Assembly: GCF_933775445.1 (NCBI RefSeq)
Contig: NC_065873.1
Span: 4,650,001-4,714,000 of the forward strand
DNA: 64,000 nucleotides
Direction: 5' to 3'
Source of the DNA: Argentina anserina
Taxonomy: Eukaryota; Streptophyta; Magnoliopsida; Rosales; Rosaceae
The notes beneath the pieces are model-generated. The model was not told where the DNA came from. It did not search any database and saw only the letters and a list, made by a program, of their open reading frames with translations. Position numbers and translations under genes: made by a program. Positions 24,220 through 33,877 of the stretch are shown here, one piece after another (position 1 is the stretch's first letter; each line of letters starts with the position of its first letter).

Positions 24220-25755
24220 GAATTCTCAGATACCCTTTAGTTGGATTTATCTGTTGTTTGTGAAAATCGTATCCGTGTATCATTTCATTGTCATATGATG
24301 TAACAATGGCTTTGCATTTGCTTCTTCTTAACTGAGTTGGATATCTCAGCCAAACTAGCAATATGAATCCAATCTAAAATGTAATAAGCACAAGAGGTCA
24401 TATGAACAGCAGCTTACTTGGTGACAAAACTATATAATACAATTCCAATGGTTAAGCAAACCGGCCAGTTCCTATAATAAGAATTGAAACAAGTTTCTTT
24501 GTCATTCTTGTATATGCTTGTATTTTTATGCTTAAAATGCTTCACATTGAGTAGCTTTCTAGCAATTCAAGACTCCTAAACTGAATGTTTATACTTTATG
24601 GGAGCACGTAAGGTTCATATTCTTCCCCTTCCAAGGTTTCTTCCTTTGTCTTTGTTTGGTTTGGTTACAGAAACTCTTGCAATTTTCTCATTATTTCCTA
24701 TACTGTTCTGTTCTGTTGTTTCCGGGCATCACGAATTACATAACAATTCATATCAGCATCATCTCAGGCTTTCGTATGTCATCTTGATATTTGATAACAC
24801 ATTCAGATAACCGATATCTTATTTCTCAACCTCTTAGGACAACCCACTTCACCAATACAGAGTTTTCTTGCAATGGCTCTTTAGTCTTTAATACTATCCA
24901 TTGCTGCCCAAAGATTAAGCAACATAAGAAATAAGTTCTTGATTCATTCTAGCTATCCAAGGCTGTATAAAACCTATTTTCTCTATTAAAAAAACATTTT
25001 TTAGGGGCAAAAAAATAGAACCTGGCGATTAGCGAAGAACAAGAAGAAAGCAAAAAACCTACTAAGACTTGAGCAACTGTCTTCTGAATAAATAAATTAC
25101 AGATGATATCTTTTCGGACAAGGCATGCTCCACTGAAAGTAGGCTCAAAATTCTATATCTCTGATAATTCATCCACTCAAACCTTTAGTGGTATAAGTGG
25201 GTTAAGTTGGGAAAAATTCAATAGTTTAAGCATTTGAGAGTGACAATTTTGTATTGTTGCATATGGTTTTGTAACATAAGTAGGCAAGTGCTGCAATCAC
25301 ATCTTATTGGTGACAAGGCATTCCAAACAATCTAGTTCACTCGCAAATCCAAGTAATTTTAGGCTTGAAAATTAGACATCCATCAAGTATTGCTCAGGAT
25401 TTAGCTTGATATCCCAGTAAAATAAAGACCACTATTAGTTACATACAAAACTGGTACTCATATAAAGTGATCTCTCCCTGAAAATGGCAATTACAAACCT
25501 CCTGCAGTGTTCATGCATTAACATAGTCACTTATACTTGCAGTTCATGAAGGCATGATGCTATTTATCAGTTTCTCCATAAATGAGACAGATGTCTACAA
25601 CAAAAATTTTCATAATTGTGGAAATAATCAAAGAGATTGATTCTCATTAAAGCTCAAATAGATCCTAACAGAACATTTCTGATACATTATTCATAAGTCA
25701 TAAGTCTTATTGTCCTAGAAAGGACATGAGCTACCCACACTATTTACCCAGTTTT
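24220..25755. other. Convergent spacer; right part duplicated at 62.6-63.4 kb
   Basis: Holds the 3' ends of petM and of the minus-strand DUF716 gene. From about 24895 rightwards the sequence is recognisably the same as 62672 onwards: CCATTGCTGC, then AATTCAATAGTTTAAGCAT and GTTGCATATGGTTTTGTAA blocks, with scattered substitutions and small deletions. No additional gene. Confidence 0.55.
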
Positions 25756-26649
25756 CTAAGGATGAGCTTCCTTAAAATCATTTATGACAATAGGGACATC
25801 TGCTCCTCGGCTACTATGGAGTTGCTCATACTCTATAGATTGGTTTCTTGGAATGCATTTGCCAGCAAACATCAGGCATATACATGCTGTCAGTATCAAA
25901 ATCCCAGAAAGTATCCAACTAAATTGCAAGTTGGCCAATGCCTTTGCTCTGAAGTCGGCCTCGCTTGATCTACAAGTTACTGATGATCCAAGCACGTTAT
26001 CACTGCTACCCCCAAGGAGACTAACAGTACAACCCTTTGGAACAAACTTAGAAACCCAGAGCATGAATGCCATGTTCATAAACCAGCAACCTTGGAAGAC
26101 AACTGAAATGGAAAGAACAAGTGCTGCAGGAAGACTGCTTTGGCAAAACGTTGCTGCTAAAGCAGCCATGACAGAAGCAAACACTATGAGCTGCAATAAC
26201 CAATGGTAATGCCCTTCAAGACCAACATGGTCAGTAGAGTGGAAATGGAGAAGAAAAAGCTCTTGGCAGAAAACAGAAGCCGTGAGCAATCCGACAACCC
26301 CAGATAAGATCTCAAACGAATTAATAAACTCAGCTGAAAGCGTAAACCCTGCGAATATGGCAAGATGGAGGAACATGGTTGCATGCTCCAAATTATGGAG
26401 CTTGAAAGAGAAGTTAAGAAAGGGGAAGTCCAGAACTTGCATAATAATTGCAAATACAGAGAAACATAAGATGAAAAGGAGTTCCAGGTGTTTAACTTTG
26501 GCAAGAGAGCAGTTCAATGGGTACCAAAACCTTACTTTAAAGTTACTAGGGCCTTTGAGAAAATAAGATCTGATAGTGTTGAAGGTGTGCCATAAACCAA
26601 GAAGGGTGAGGGCAAAGCCAGGTATTATGTGCCCAATGAACGTGCCCAT
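25756..26649 (-). CDS. DUF716 / TMEM45-like multi-pass membrane protein
   Basis: Single exon, 297 residues. It begins MGTFIGHIIPGFALTLLGLW, the N-terminal signature of the plant DUF716 family, and has SYFLKGPSNFKVRFWYPL and a run of hydrophobic segments. A central HLEL, EHATMFLHLAIF and LEGHYHWLLQLIVF region carries conserved His and Glu residues. A helix near the C-terminus (SWILSGILILTACICLMFAG) precedes a hydrophilic cytoplasmic-type tail (EYEQLHSSRGADVP). Family members are poorly characterised; some are linked to virus or pathogen responses. ATG at 26649 fits the family start. A decayed copy of this locus lies at 63408-63977. Confidence 0.85.
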   Translation of the reverse strand: MGTFIGHIIPGFALTLLGLWHTFNTIRSYFLKGPSNFKVRFWYPLNCSLAKVKHLELLFILCFSVFAIIMQVLDFPFLNFSFKLHNLEHATMFLHLAIFAGFTLSAEFINSFEILSGVVGLLTASVFCQELFLLHFHSTDHVGLEGHYHWLLQLIVFASVMAALAATFCQSSLPAALVLSISVVFQGCWFMNMAFMLWVSKFVPKGCTVSLLGGSSDNVLGSSVTCRSSEADFRAKALANLQFSWILSGILILTACICLMFAGKCIPRNQSIEYEQLHSSRGADVPIVINDFKEAHP

Positions 26650-27416
26650 CGCAACCTTTTCTGCACAGATCAGGGTTCCTGGTTCATGATCGATCTGCAG
26701 ATGTTATTCTCACAATCTACGAATAGAGCTTAAATACATGAAGCCTTGCAGTGGCACTGAATACTAAAAGATGAAAATGTACATTCTGGTAATTATTCAA
26801 AGCATCCGGTGCATGATGCATGTATTTCCACACAGATACTTGTACAAGACGACACTCAAGTCCAAACCATGGATATCCTAAATAATGGATGTGTCACACT
26901 GTCACCCCATGAACAAGATTAATGGTATTACACTATTACTGTTATTTTCCACTGTCAAGACCATTAAATTTAGTTGTTTGGATTCCTTTCTTAGTTTTGT
27001 CTGACTGTAATAACACGGTTCCCTCAAAAGGCTTTCTTATTCTTCTTTTTTTGATGGGGCATTGAGGCCTCTAAGCCTACTGACTAGGCAGCTGACCTCT
27101 ATTCTCATCTCTCTATTCCCTTTCCTGTACCCCATGTTCGCGCTCTCTAGTTTTTTTTGTGGGTAAAGTTGGCGAACGTTCTCAATGGGGAATGATGCGT
27201 AGGCGTACCAGTACTCTGCGTACGATGATGTCGGTGTTGATGATGCACTTCTTGACTTCTAATTTGACGATTGTGACGAAGGTTGAGAACTCCCTTCGTG
27301 TGTAGGTGTCTGGTCTGCCCAAGCCTTCTTTCACGTCTTTTCGCAAGTCACCTATGATACTTATCCGCTAAGGTGCGAGTAAAAGAGCTTTAAAATAGGA
27401 GGATGCAAGTTGTAAG
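26650..27416. other. Spacer upstream of the DUF716 gene and the AT-hook fragment
   Basis: Probably holds the DUF716 promoter on the left. No gene, tRNA or repeat is supported. Confidence 0.35.
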
Positions 27417-28272
27417 TTGCTGTTAGGATGCTGTTTAGCTAAGGACGTGAGGTCTTTAGCTATTGACAAAGAGGCCACAGAAGAAAAATCAACTGAATCA
27501 AAGAGGTTTAGAGGAAGACCTATAAAGAGATCAATAGAAGAATCTGTTGACAACTTGGATGGGAGAACCGATAGTGTTGAGATTCTTGCCATTGATTTTC
27601 CAAAGGAATCATCTGAGTTGCATTCTACGGATTGTTTTCCTTCAAGCTCTCAAGGAAATGATGTACAAGAAGATCACGAAATAAAGAAATTAAGCTACAA
27701 GCAGACTCGACCGAAAAACCAGAGGAAGACCCAGAAAGAGGCCAATAAAAGAGCAAGTTGACAATTTAGATGGGGGCAGCAACAATAATTCTGAGGTTCT
27801 TGCTATTGAATACCAAAAGGAATCACTGGAGTGGCATTCTACGGATTCTCTTCTTGCAGATACTTAAGGGGATGAGTTACAAGATGATAGTGGTAATAAG
27901 AAAAGAAAAAGGTACAAAAAGACACGAGCAAAGGTTTCTAGAGGGAAATCTAGAGAGAAGCCAATAGAAAATTCTGTTGAAAACTTGGATGGGAGCAGCC
28001 ATTATGCGGATGTTCTTGCTGTCCAATATCTGAAGGAAACATCATTGTTTCATGCTATGGATTGTGTGCCTTCATTAACTCAGGAACATGATGTACAAGA
28101 ACCTCAAACCAATAATAATGTTTCAAATAATGGATTTACCGGAATCGGCTCAACCACTTATTCAGTTCCGAATGATGTAGTATTGCCAAGAATCGTTTTC
28201 TGCCTAGCTCATCATGGGAAGGTTACTTGGGATGTGAAATGGCGTCCCGTCCATCATCGATGTTTTTCGTAA
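27417..28272 (+). pseudogene. AT-hook plus WD40 gene fragment (At1g19485 / TFIIIC-subunit-like)
   Basis: Three tandem units of about 75 residues each pair an AT-hook-like basic motif with (V)DNLDG..., a xxLAI-Y/F-KE- segment and a Gln/Asp-rich end. Unit 1 has RGRPIKR; unit 2, read after a one-base frame change near 27718, has RGRPRKRPIKEQVDNLDG; unit 3 has SREKPIENSVENLDG. Unit 2 carries a TAA at 27865-27867 where neighbours have Gln. The tail LPRIVFCLAHHGKVTWDVKW is the start of the WD40 region of the plant AT-hook/WD40 protein resembling a TFIIIC subunit, and it is cut off within a few residues. The frame breaks make it a pseudogene. It lies where the TIR exon of the following TNL should be. 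Confidence 0.6.
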
Positions 28273-28330
28273 TAAAACGTTGGACATGTAGGAACGTTTA
28301 AACTAAATATTGCATATGGTTTCATTGTAG

Positions 28331-29055
28331 GCATGAAGCGAATGTCATTGATGATATTGTTAAAGAGATATCACCCAAAATAATGAAATGTACCTCTTTA
28401 GATGTGGCGACATATCCTGTTGGAATAGAATCTCGTGTGGAATCATAGTTAAGTTTCTAAATGTTGCGGAAGACGATCCCCAAATGACAGGGATATGGTG
28501 AGTTGGTGGAATAGGAAAGACAACACTTGCAAAAGCTGTTTACAATTCAATTAGCCATAAGTTTGAACATAGCCGTTTCCTGGCAAATGTTAGGGAAGAG
28601 TCATCTATACATGGAGGCCCTGTCAAGCTACAAAACAATTTGCTTTCTAAGATTATAGAGAGGGATCCACCTGACGTGAGCAATATTGATGAAGGAATCG
28701 ATCTGCTGAAGGAAATCTTAAGCCAAAAAGAGAGCTCTTAGTTCTTGATGATGTTGACCACTTTAATCAAGTAAGAAAACTTGCTGGAGGGTGTGCTTGG
28801 TTTGGTACAGGAAGTAGAGTGATCATAACAACAAGAGATGAGAATTGCCTAAAGGCTCATAACATCAAGAAAATATATGAGGCCAAGGAATTAGATGGTG
28901 TAGAAGCTTTAAAGCTCTTCAACTTCAACGGCTTAAAAGGAATTGAATGTAAAGATGATTTCTCCGACTTAGCAACTAAAGTATTAAGTTATGCTAAAGG
29001 AATTCCATTAGTTTTGGAAGTTTTGGGGTCAGATCTATGTAGTAAGAGTAAAAAT
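28331..29055 (+). pseudogene. TNL resistance gene: NB-ARC exon, 5' part
   Basis: The exon opens after TTCATTGTAG with HEANVIDDIVKEISPKI and VATYPVGIESRVE, the TIR-NB linker of TNL proteins. P-loop: GIW-stop-VGGIGKTTLAKAVYN, with TGA at 28499-28501 in place of Gly. Then FLANVREESSIHGGPVKLQ (RNBS-A of TNL type), a kinase-2 VLDDVDHFNQ reached only after a small frame change near 28735, GSRVIITTRDENCLKAHN (RNBS-B) and YAKGIPLVLEVLGSDL (GLPL motif). An additional frame change is needed just after GIESRVES. The exon is interrupted at 29055 by the TRIM element inside the SKSKNEW codons. No TIR domain is seen upstream. Confidence 0.82.
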
Positions 29056-29617
29056 TGTTGGAGAGGAGAGATCCCACATCTAAGAAGTGACAAAGAAAAT
29101 AAAGTTTATAAGTATGTGGATAATAACCAATTGTACCGAGGCCTTTTGTGATTAAAACCCAACACCTGTGAGGTGGCTAAGTTGGGACAATATCGGTACA
29201 GTTGGTCCATGGGCCACGCTTGTCGCTGTTTAACATGGTATCAGAGCGGGTCCTTCTCCAGTCGCGCCTCCAATCAGTCGTGGACCCGAGTTGGGTGCCA
29301 CTTTGTCATGGACCCAAGATTGGTGCCATTATCATGCCATCGGAGAGTTTCCGATTGGATGGTTTATTTCGTCCCAGTATGTGGGATGTTAATCTATCAC
29401 GTGTAGACCTAAAAATTAGGTTGCACGTGAGGGGGCGTGTTGGAGAGGAGAGATCTCACATCTAAGAAGTGACAAAGAAAATAAAGCTTATAAGTGGGTG
29501 GATAATAACCAATTGTACCGAGGCCTTTTGTGATTAAAACCCAACACCTGTGAGGTGACTAAGTTGGGACAATATCGGTACAGTTGGTCCATGGGTCACG
29601 TTTGTCGCTGTATAACA
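29056..29617 (+). mobile_element. TRIM (terminal-repeat retrotransposon in miniature)
   Basis: Two 180-base direct repeats, 29056-29235 and 29438-29617, both starting TGTTGGAGAGG and ending AACA, differ at only a handful of positions. The primer-binding site TGGTATCAGAGC (29236-29247) follows the left repeat directly. A purine tract GTGAGGGGGCG ends at the right repeat. The interior is only about 200 bases and has no coding capacity. The flanking 5-mer AAAAT (29051-29055 and 29618-29622) is a perfect target duplication. The insertion splits the NB-ARC exon. Confidence 0.93.
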
Positions 29618-29766
29618 AAAATGAGTAGGAAGATGCATTACAGTATTACAAAAAAATTCCTAACCAAGAAATTCAAGAAATTATTCTCAAAAGGACTTAA
29701 TAGGATTTGGAGCATGGAGTAAAAGGAGTTTTTCTGCACGTTGCATGTTTCTTCAAGAATTACAAA
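29618..29766 (+). pseudogene. TNL NB-ARC continuation after the TRIM
   Basis: The reading continues from the SKSKN codons left of the TRIM: NE-W/R...ALQYYKKIPNQEIQEII, then KGLNRIWSMEXKEFF, the ARC1/ARC2 boundary of TNLs, followed by a CTLHVSSRITNR-like segment with frame damage. It ends at the Copia-1 LTR at about 29767. The rest of ARC2 is not recognised elsewhere in the window. Confidence 0.6.
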
Positions 29767-29908
29767 TAGAATAGTATATTACACTTAATTCATCTATACA
29801 CACTAATGTCTTATATATAATCTAGTAAACGTACACTTTAACAGCAATTCATCCCTTAATTCCCTCCGTGAATCACGACCGTGATTCACGGAGTCATTCA
29901 CGCTAACA
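29767..29908 (-). repeat. Copia-1 3' LTR with palindrome
   Basis: A near copy of 36939-37082. On the minus strand it starts TGTTAGCGTGAATG. It contains a perfect 14-base inverted repeat (arms 29864-29877 and 29880-29893, 2-base spacer) around GAATCACG. Confidence 0.85.
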
Positions 29909-29915
29909 CTTCCTC

Positions 29916-30278
29916 TTAAGTTGGCGCATACACATCAACCATGCCCAACTTGCTAAGTGAATCATAAAAGGCCTTCTTAGACACTCTTTTTGTGAGCATA
30001 TCGGCAAGTTGCTCTTCTGTAGAAACAAAAGAAAAACTAATGATTTTTGCGTCTAGCTTTTCTTTTATAAAGTGATGATCAACTTCCACATGTTTTGTAC
30101 GATCATGTTGCACATGATTCTGTGAAATATCAATAGCTGTCTTGTTGTCACAGTACAGATGCATCGCACATTTAGGCTTAATACCCAAATTTTGTAGCAA
30201 ATTTCTAAGCCATAATAATTCGCACACTCCTTGAGCCATACCTCTGTATTCTGCTTCAACACTAGATCGAGCTACCAC
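29916..30278 (-). pseudogene. Copia-1 RNase H domain
   Basis: VARSSVEAEYRGMAQGVCEL, LWLRNLL, LYCDNKTAIDISQNHVQHDR, TKHVEVDHHFIKEKL and STEEQLADMLTKRVSK form the standard C-terminal RNase H of Copia polyproteins. The frame is intact over 120 residues although the upstream RT is broken. Confidence 0.88.
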
Positions 30279-30329
30279 TTTTTGTTTCTTACTCTTCCAT
30301 GTAACAAGATTACCCCCAACAAAGGTAAA

Positions 30330-31297
30330 CTACCTTGATGTAGATCTCCGATCTGTTATATTTCCAGCCCAGTCTGCATCTGTGAAGCCACAAACCTCAA
30401 GGATATTATTGTGATTAGAGAACATTACTCCTCTCCCTGGAGATGACTTCAAGTACCTCAAAATCCTTACAACAACATCCATGTGGTCCACACTGGGATT
30501 ATGCAGGAACTGACTCACTACATTTACTGAATACGTAACATCTGGTCTTGTATGTGATAAATAAATCAGGCGTCCAACTAGCCTCTAATAACGAGGTTTT
30601 TCAGTAAGCACTTGATCTGGATATTCTGCTAACCGAGGGTTCTACTCAATAGGAGTATCAATGAGAGTGCAATCCAGCATACCGGTCTCTGTTAGTAGAT
30701 CAATGATGTACTTCCTCTAACACAGATAGATACCATCACTTCCCCGGGCTACCTCAATGCCCAAGAAGTACTTGAGTGTACCTAGGTCTTTCATCTCAAA
30801 CTCTGTAGCTAGCTGTTTCTGTAATCTATCCACCTCAACAGTATCATTCCCAGTAACTACCATATCATCAACATATATAATTAGGGCTATTACCTTCCCT
30901 TGTTGATGTTTGAGAAATAATGTGTGGTCTGAATTACTCTATCTGTAGCCAATTCTCCTCATGAATTGGCACGAGGTGACTGTTTAAGACCATATAAAGA
31001 CTTTCTCAATCTGCATACAAAGTTATTTGGAGAAGCGGTCGCATATCCAGTTGGAAGATCCATGTACACTTCTTATGTAAGTTCTCCATGAAGGAATGCA
31101 TTCTTAACATTAAACTGTCTAAGTGGCTAGTTTAAGCTAGCAGCACAAAAGAGCAATACCCGAATAGTGTTTATCTTTGCAACAGGTGCAAATGTCTCAT
31201 CATAGTCTATGCCATATGTATGGGTGAACCCTTTTGCTACTAGGTGTGCTTTATACTGGCTCACTGACCCATATGGATTATGCTTCACTGTAAACAC
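30330..31297 (-). pseudogene. Copia-1 reverse transcriptase domain, multiple stops
   Basis: The minus strand shows the YVDD catalytic box (about 30877-30866, within IIYVDDMVVTGN), then LGTLKYFLGIEVAR, SQFLHNPSVDHMDVVVRILR and SPGRGVMFSNH..TDADWAGNITDRRST. Several in-frame stops (for example where RK follows YLC and near IDTPIE) and frame changes break it. Confidence 0.8.
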
Positions 31298-32226
31298 CTA
31301 ACGACATCCCACAGTCTTCTTGCCATGTGGTGAGGATACAAGCTCCCAAGTATTGTTCTTTTGTAATGCTTTCATCTCTTTCTCCATTGCTTTCCTCCAT
31401 TTTGGATCTCCTAATGCATCATGCACTTTGTTAGGTACTGATACAGTAGATATTTGATTCACAAATAATTCATATGACTTAGATAATATTTTAGTAGACA
31501 TAAAATTTGTCACATGATACTTAGCTTTAGTCTGAAGGGTATGTTCATATTTTTTTGTTGGCTGACCCCGAGTAGACCTATTTGACAAGACATATTGTCT
31601 ACTATTAGCCTCACTAGTATTAGCCCAAATAGAATGACTAACTTCAGATGAGTTATCTTCCGTACCAGGAGAGCATTGGTCAGGTGTATAAACAATAGTA
31701 CGGGAGACATGAGGAGCAGTTGTGTTGTCATCTTCTGGTACCTGAATCTCTGGAGTGACTACACCAGAATCACCTGGTGGTGCCTGTGTAGCTGACACAT
31801 TGGTAATCTCAATTGAACCTGTCACCATATCTACTGGCTTACTTGTCTCCCCCCTCTCCATGATACAGCTTGTCAAAATATGAATTCTCCCCCTGAAGAG
31901 CAGTATCAGAAGAGGGAAAATAACTCAAAGAAAGTAACATCCATAGTGACATAGTACTTCTTGGTAGGCGGATGATAGCACTGGTACCCTTTCTGATGTC
32001 CGCAATACCCAACAAACACACATTTAACGGCCCGGGCATCCAACTTAGACATCTGGTGTTTTGGAAGATGGACAAAAGCAACACAACCGAAAACAGGGGT
32101 AGGAAGATTATGAAAAGAGGGTAAGGAGATATGAGATGCAAGCACCTCATACGAAACTTTTCCCTGAAGGACACGAGAGAGAAGACGATTAATGAGGTGA
32201 GCGGAAGTTATGACAGCATCACCCAA
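31298..32226 (-). pseudogene. Copia-1 integrase C-terminus and linker to RT
   Basis: In the 31906-32226 frame: VITSAHLINRLLSRVLQGKV, FGCVAFVHLPKHQMSKLDAR and CVFVGYCGHQKGYQCYHP, the integrase C-terminal GKGY-like region. A frame change leads into 31298-31876, a linker with VHDALGDPKWRKAMEKEMKA and LQKNNTWELVSSPHGKKTVG, the start of RT. Confidence 0.8.
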
Positions 32227-32709
32227 ATATATTTGGGCATATGGGCACTAAAATGAATACACCGAGCCATGTCAAGTAAATGACAATTTTTCCTTTCAGA
32301 AACTCCATTATGCTCAGGTGTATAAGGACATGTTGTTTGATGAACAATTCTATATGTGTTAAAGAACTCCTGAAAGACCTGATTCACATATTCCCCCCCC
32401 ATTATCAGAACGAAGAACTCTAACTGTGGTATTATATTGTGTTTGGACAGTGGTATAAAAGGCTTGAAAAGCGGGAAAAACTTCATATTTAGTTTTGAAG
32501 AGAACAATCCATAAAAGACAGGTGCAATCATCAATAAATGACACATAATACCGCATCTCTGACACAGTAGACTCTTTGGAGGGTCCCCAAACATCAGAAT
32601 GAATTAATTCGAAAGGAAAAATACGTTTATTAGAAGTAATAGGGGAATAAGTAGATCGATGACTCTTGCCGAAAACACGTCTCACAACGTAAAAGTGACT
32701 CATCCACAC
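32208..32709 (-). pseudogene. Copia-1 integrase core, frameshifted at a G/C homopolymer
   Basis: FELIHSDVWGPSKESTVSEM, YYVSFIDDC and VRVLRSDNGG are in one frame; GGEYVNQVFQEFFNTYRIVH, TTCPYTPEHNGVSERKNCHL in the next. The switch is at 32393-32400, a run of eight C on the plus strand where seven would keep SDNGGEY in frame, so an extra base broke the D-D-E core. Confidence 0.8.
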
Positions 32710-33877
32710 TAATAAACAAAGTAGGCATAGATTTTTTTCATAACACTAAAAGATGGATGCCCTAAGCGTCGATTCCATAACCAAACTTCACATAGTTTGT
32801 CAGAAGTGGAGATTAAAGCGGTCCGAGACTGTGCCCCTGGTTTTTCCCCCGCATATGTCTGATCCAGATGAAACAACCGGCCCCTCAGATACCTCCGACC
32901 AATTAACTCCCCGGTGAGAAGATCCTGAAATATCGCATACATAGAAAAAAATGTCACAGAGTACTTAGCATCAGTGTTCAATTGAGGAACAAATATCAAA
33001 TGATGAGATAAAACAGGTATATATAGCACATTGTGAAGCTCTATTGTGTGAGTAATACGAACTGACCATTTCCCTAATACGGGGAAGGCCTCACCATTAG
33101 CATTAGTAACATAGGGTACTGGTGGAAGAGACAATACGGAAAAATAAGATTTGTCATAAGTCATATGATCAGACGCACCAGAATCAATAATCCATGTATC
33201 AAAACCAACAAAGTTAGAAATATTTAAAGCCATACCAATTTTTCCACGACCCATAATGGATGCGGTAGATATTGCTCCTCTTGTGGTATGATGATCATGG
33301 CCAACCACACCATAGATATCGGGTTCCTGGATGAATTGAATAGCTACTTTTTCCTTGGGACGATAATTAGGCCTCTTAGGCCAAAGGTGTGGATACAGCT
33401 TCCAACAGGTCGCACGAGCATGGTTAGTATCATGACAATAAGTGTAAGGAGGGCGGAGCTGATTCCCGAAGCCTGGTGGTGGTCCTTGTTGATGAAGTGG
33501 AGCTGGAGTGGCCTGCTGAAGAGGCGGTGCTTGATATCTAGCACGAACAGTAAGGCTAGAAACTTCAACTTGTGTCTGATGAAGACTCTTCTGGTGAGAT
33601 TCATCTTTACGGATATATGTAAAAGCTGTAATTTGGCTAGGAGGTTCGGTCTTTCGGAGCAATTCTCATTTCGCACTGTTATGCTTTGCATCAAGAGCTT
33701 TTAGGAAATGGTGAACTCGCTCAAGCTTCTTCTCGTGTTGGTACCAAACAATATCCTCCTGATTCTTAATCATGTAAGGACGTTTCACATCAATTTCAAC
33801 CCAAATATTTTTGAGTTTGGTGAAATATTGCTCCACCGGTTGCCCATTCTGTTGCATCGCCAAAGCAGTGCACATTA
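32709..33877 (-). pseudogene. Copia-1 gag C-part and aspartic protease
   Basis: 33875-33666 reads CTALAMQQNGQPVEQYFTKL, KNIWVEIDVKRPYM (retrotran_gag). 33662-32709 has a Pro/Gln-rich stretch, a degenerate zinc knuckle (CHDTNHARATCW; the expected C-x2-C-x4-H-x4-C is incomplete), then GFDTWIIDSGASDHMTYDKS (protease DSGA) and the pre-integrase region ending LWNRRLGHPSFSVM. A stop separates the two pieces. Confidence 0.82.

Noticed and set aside
25784..26209. 141-residue frame on +
   Set aside because: Antisense of the DUF716 coding sequence, which has clear family motifs.
33288..33704. 138-residue frame on +
   Set aside because: Antisense shadow of Copia-1 gag/protease.
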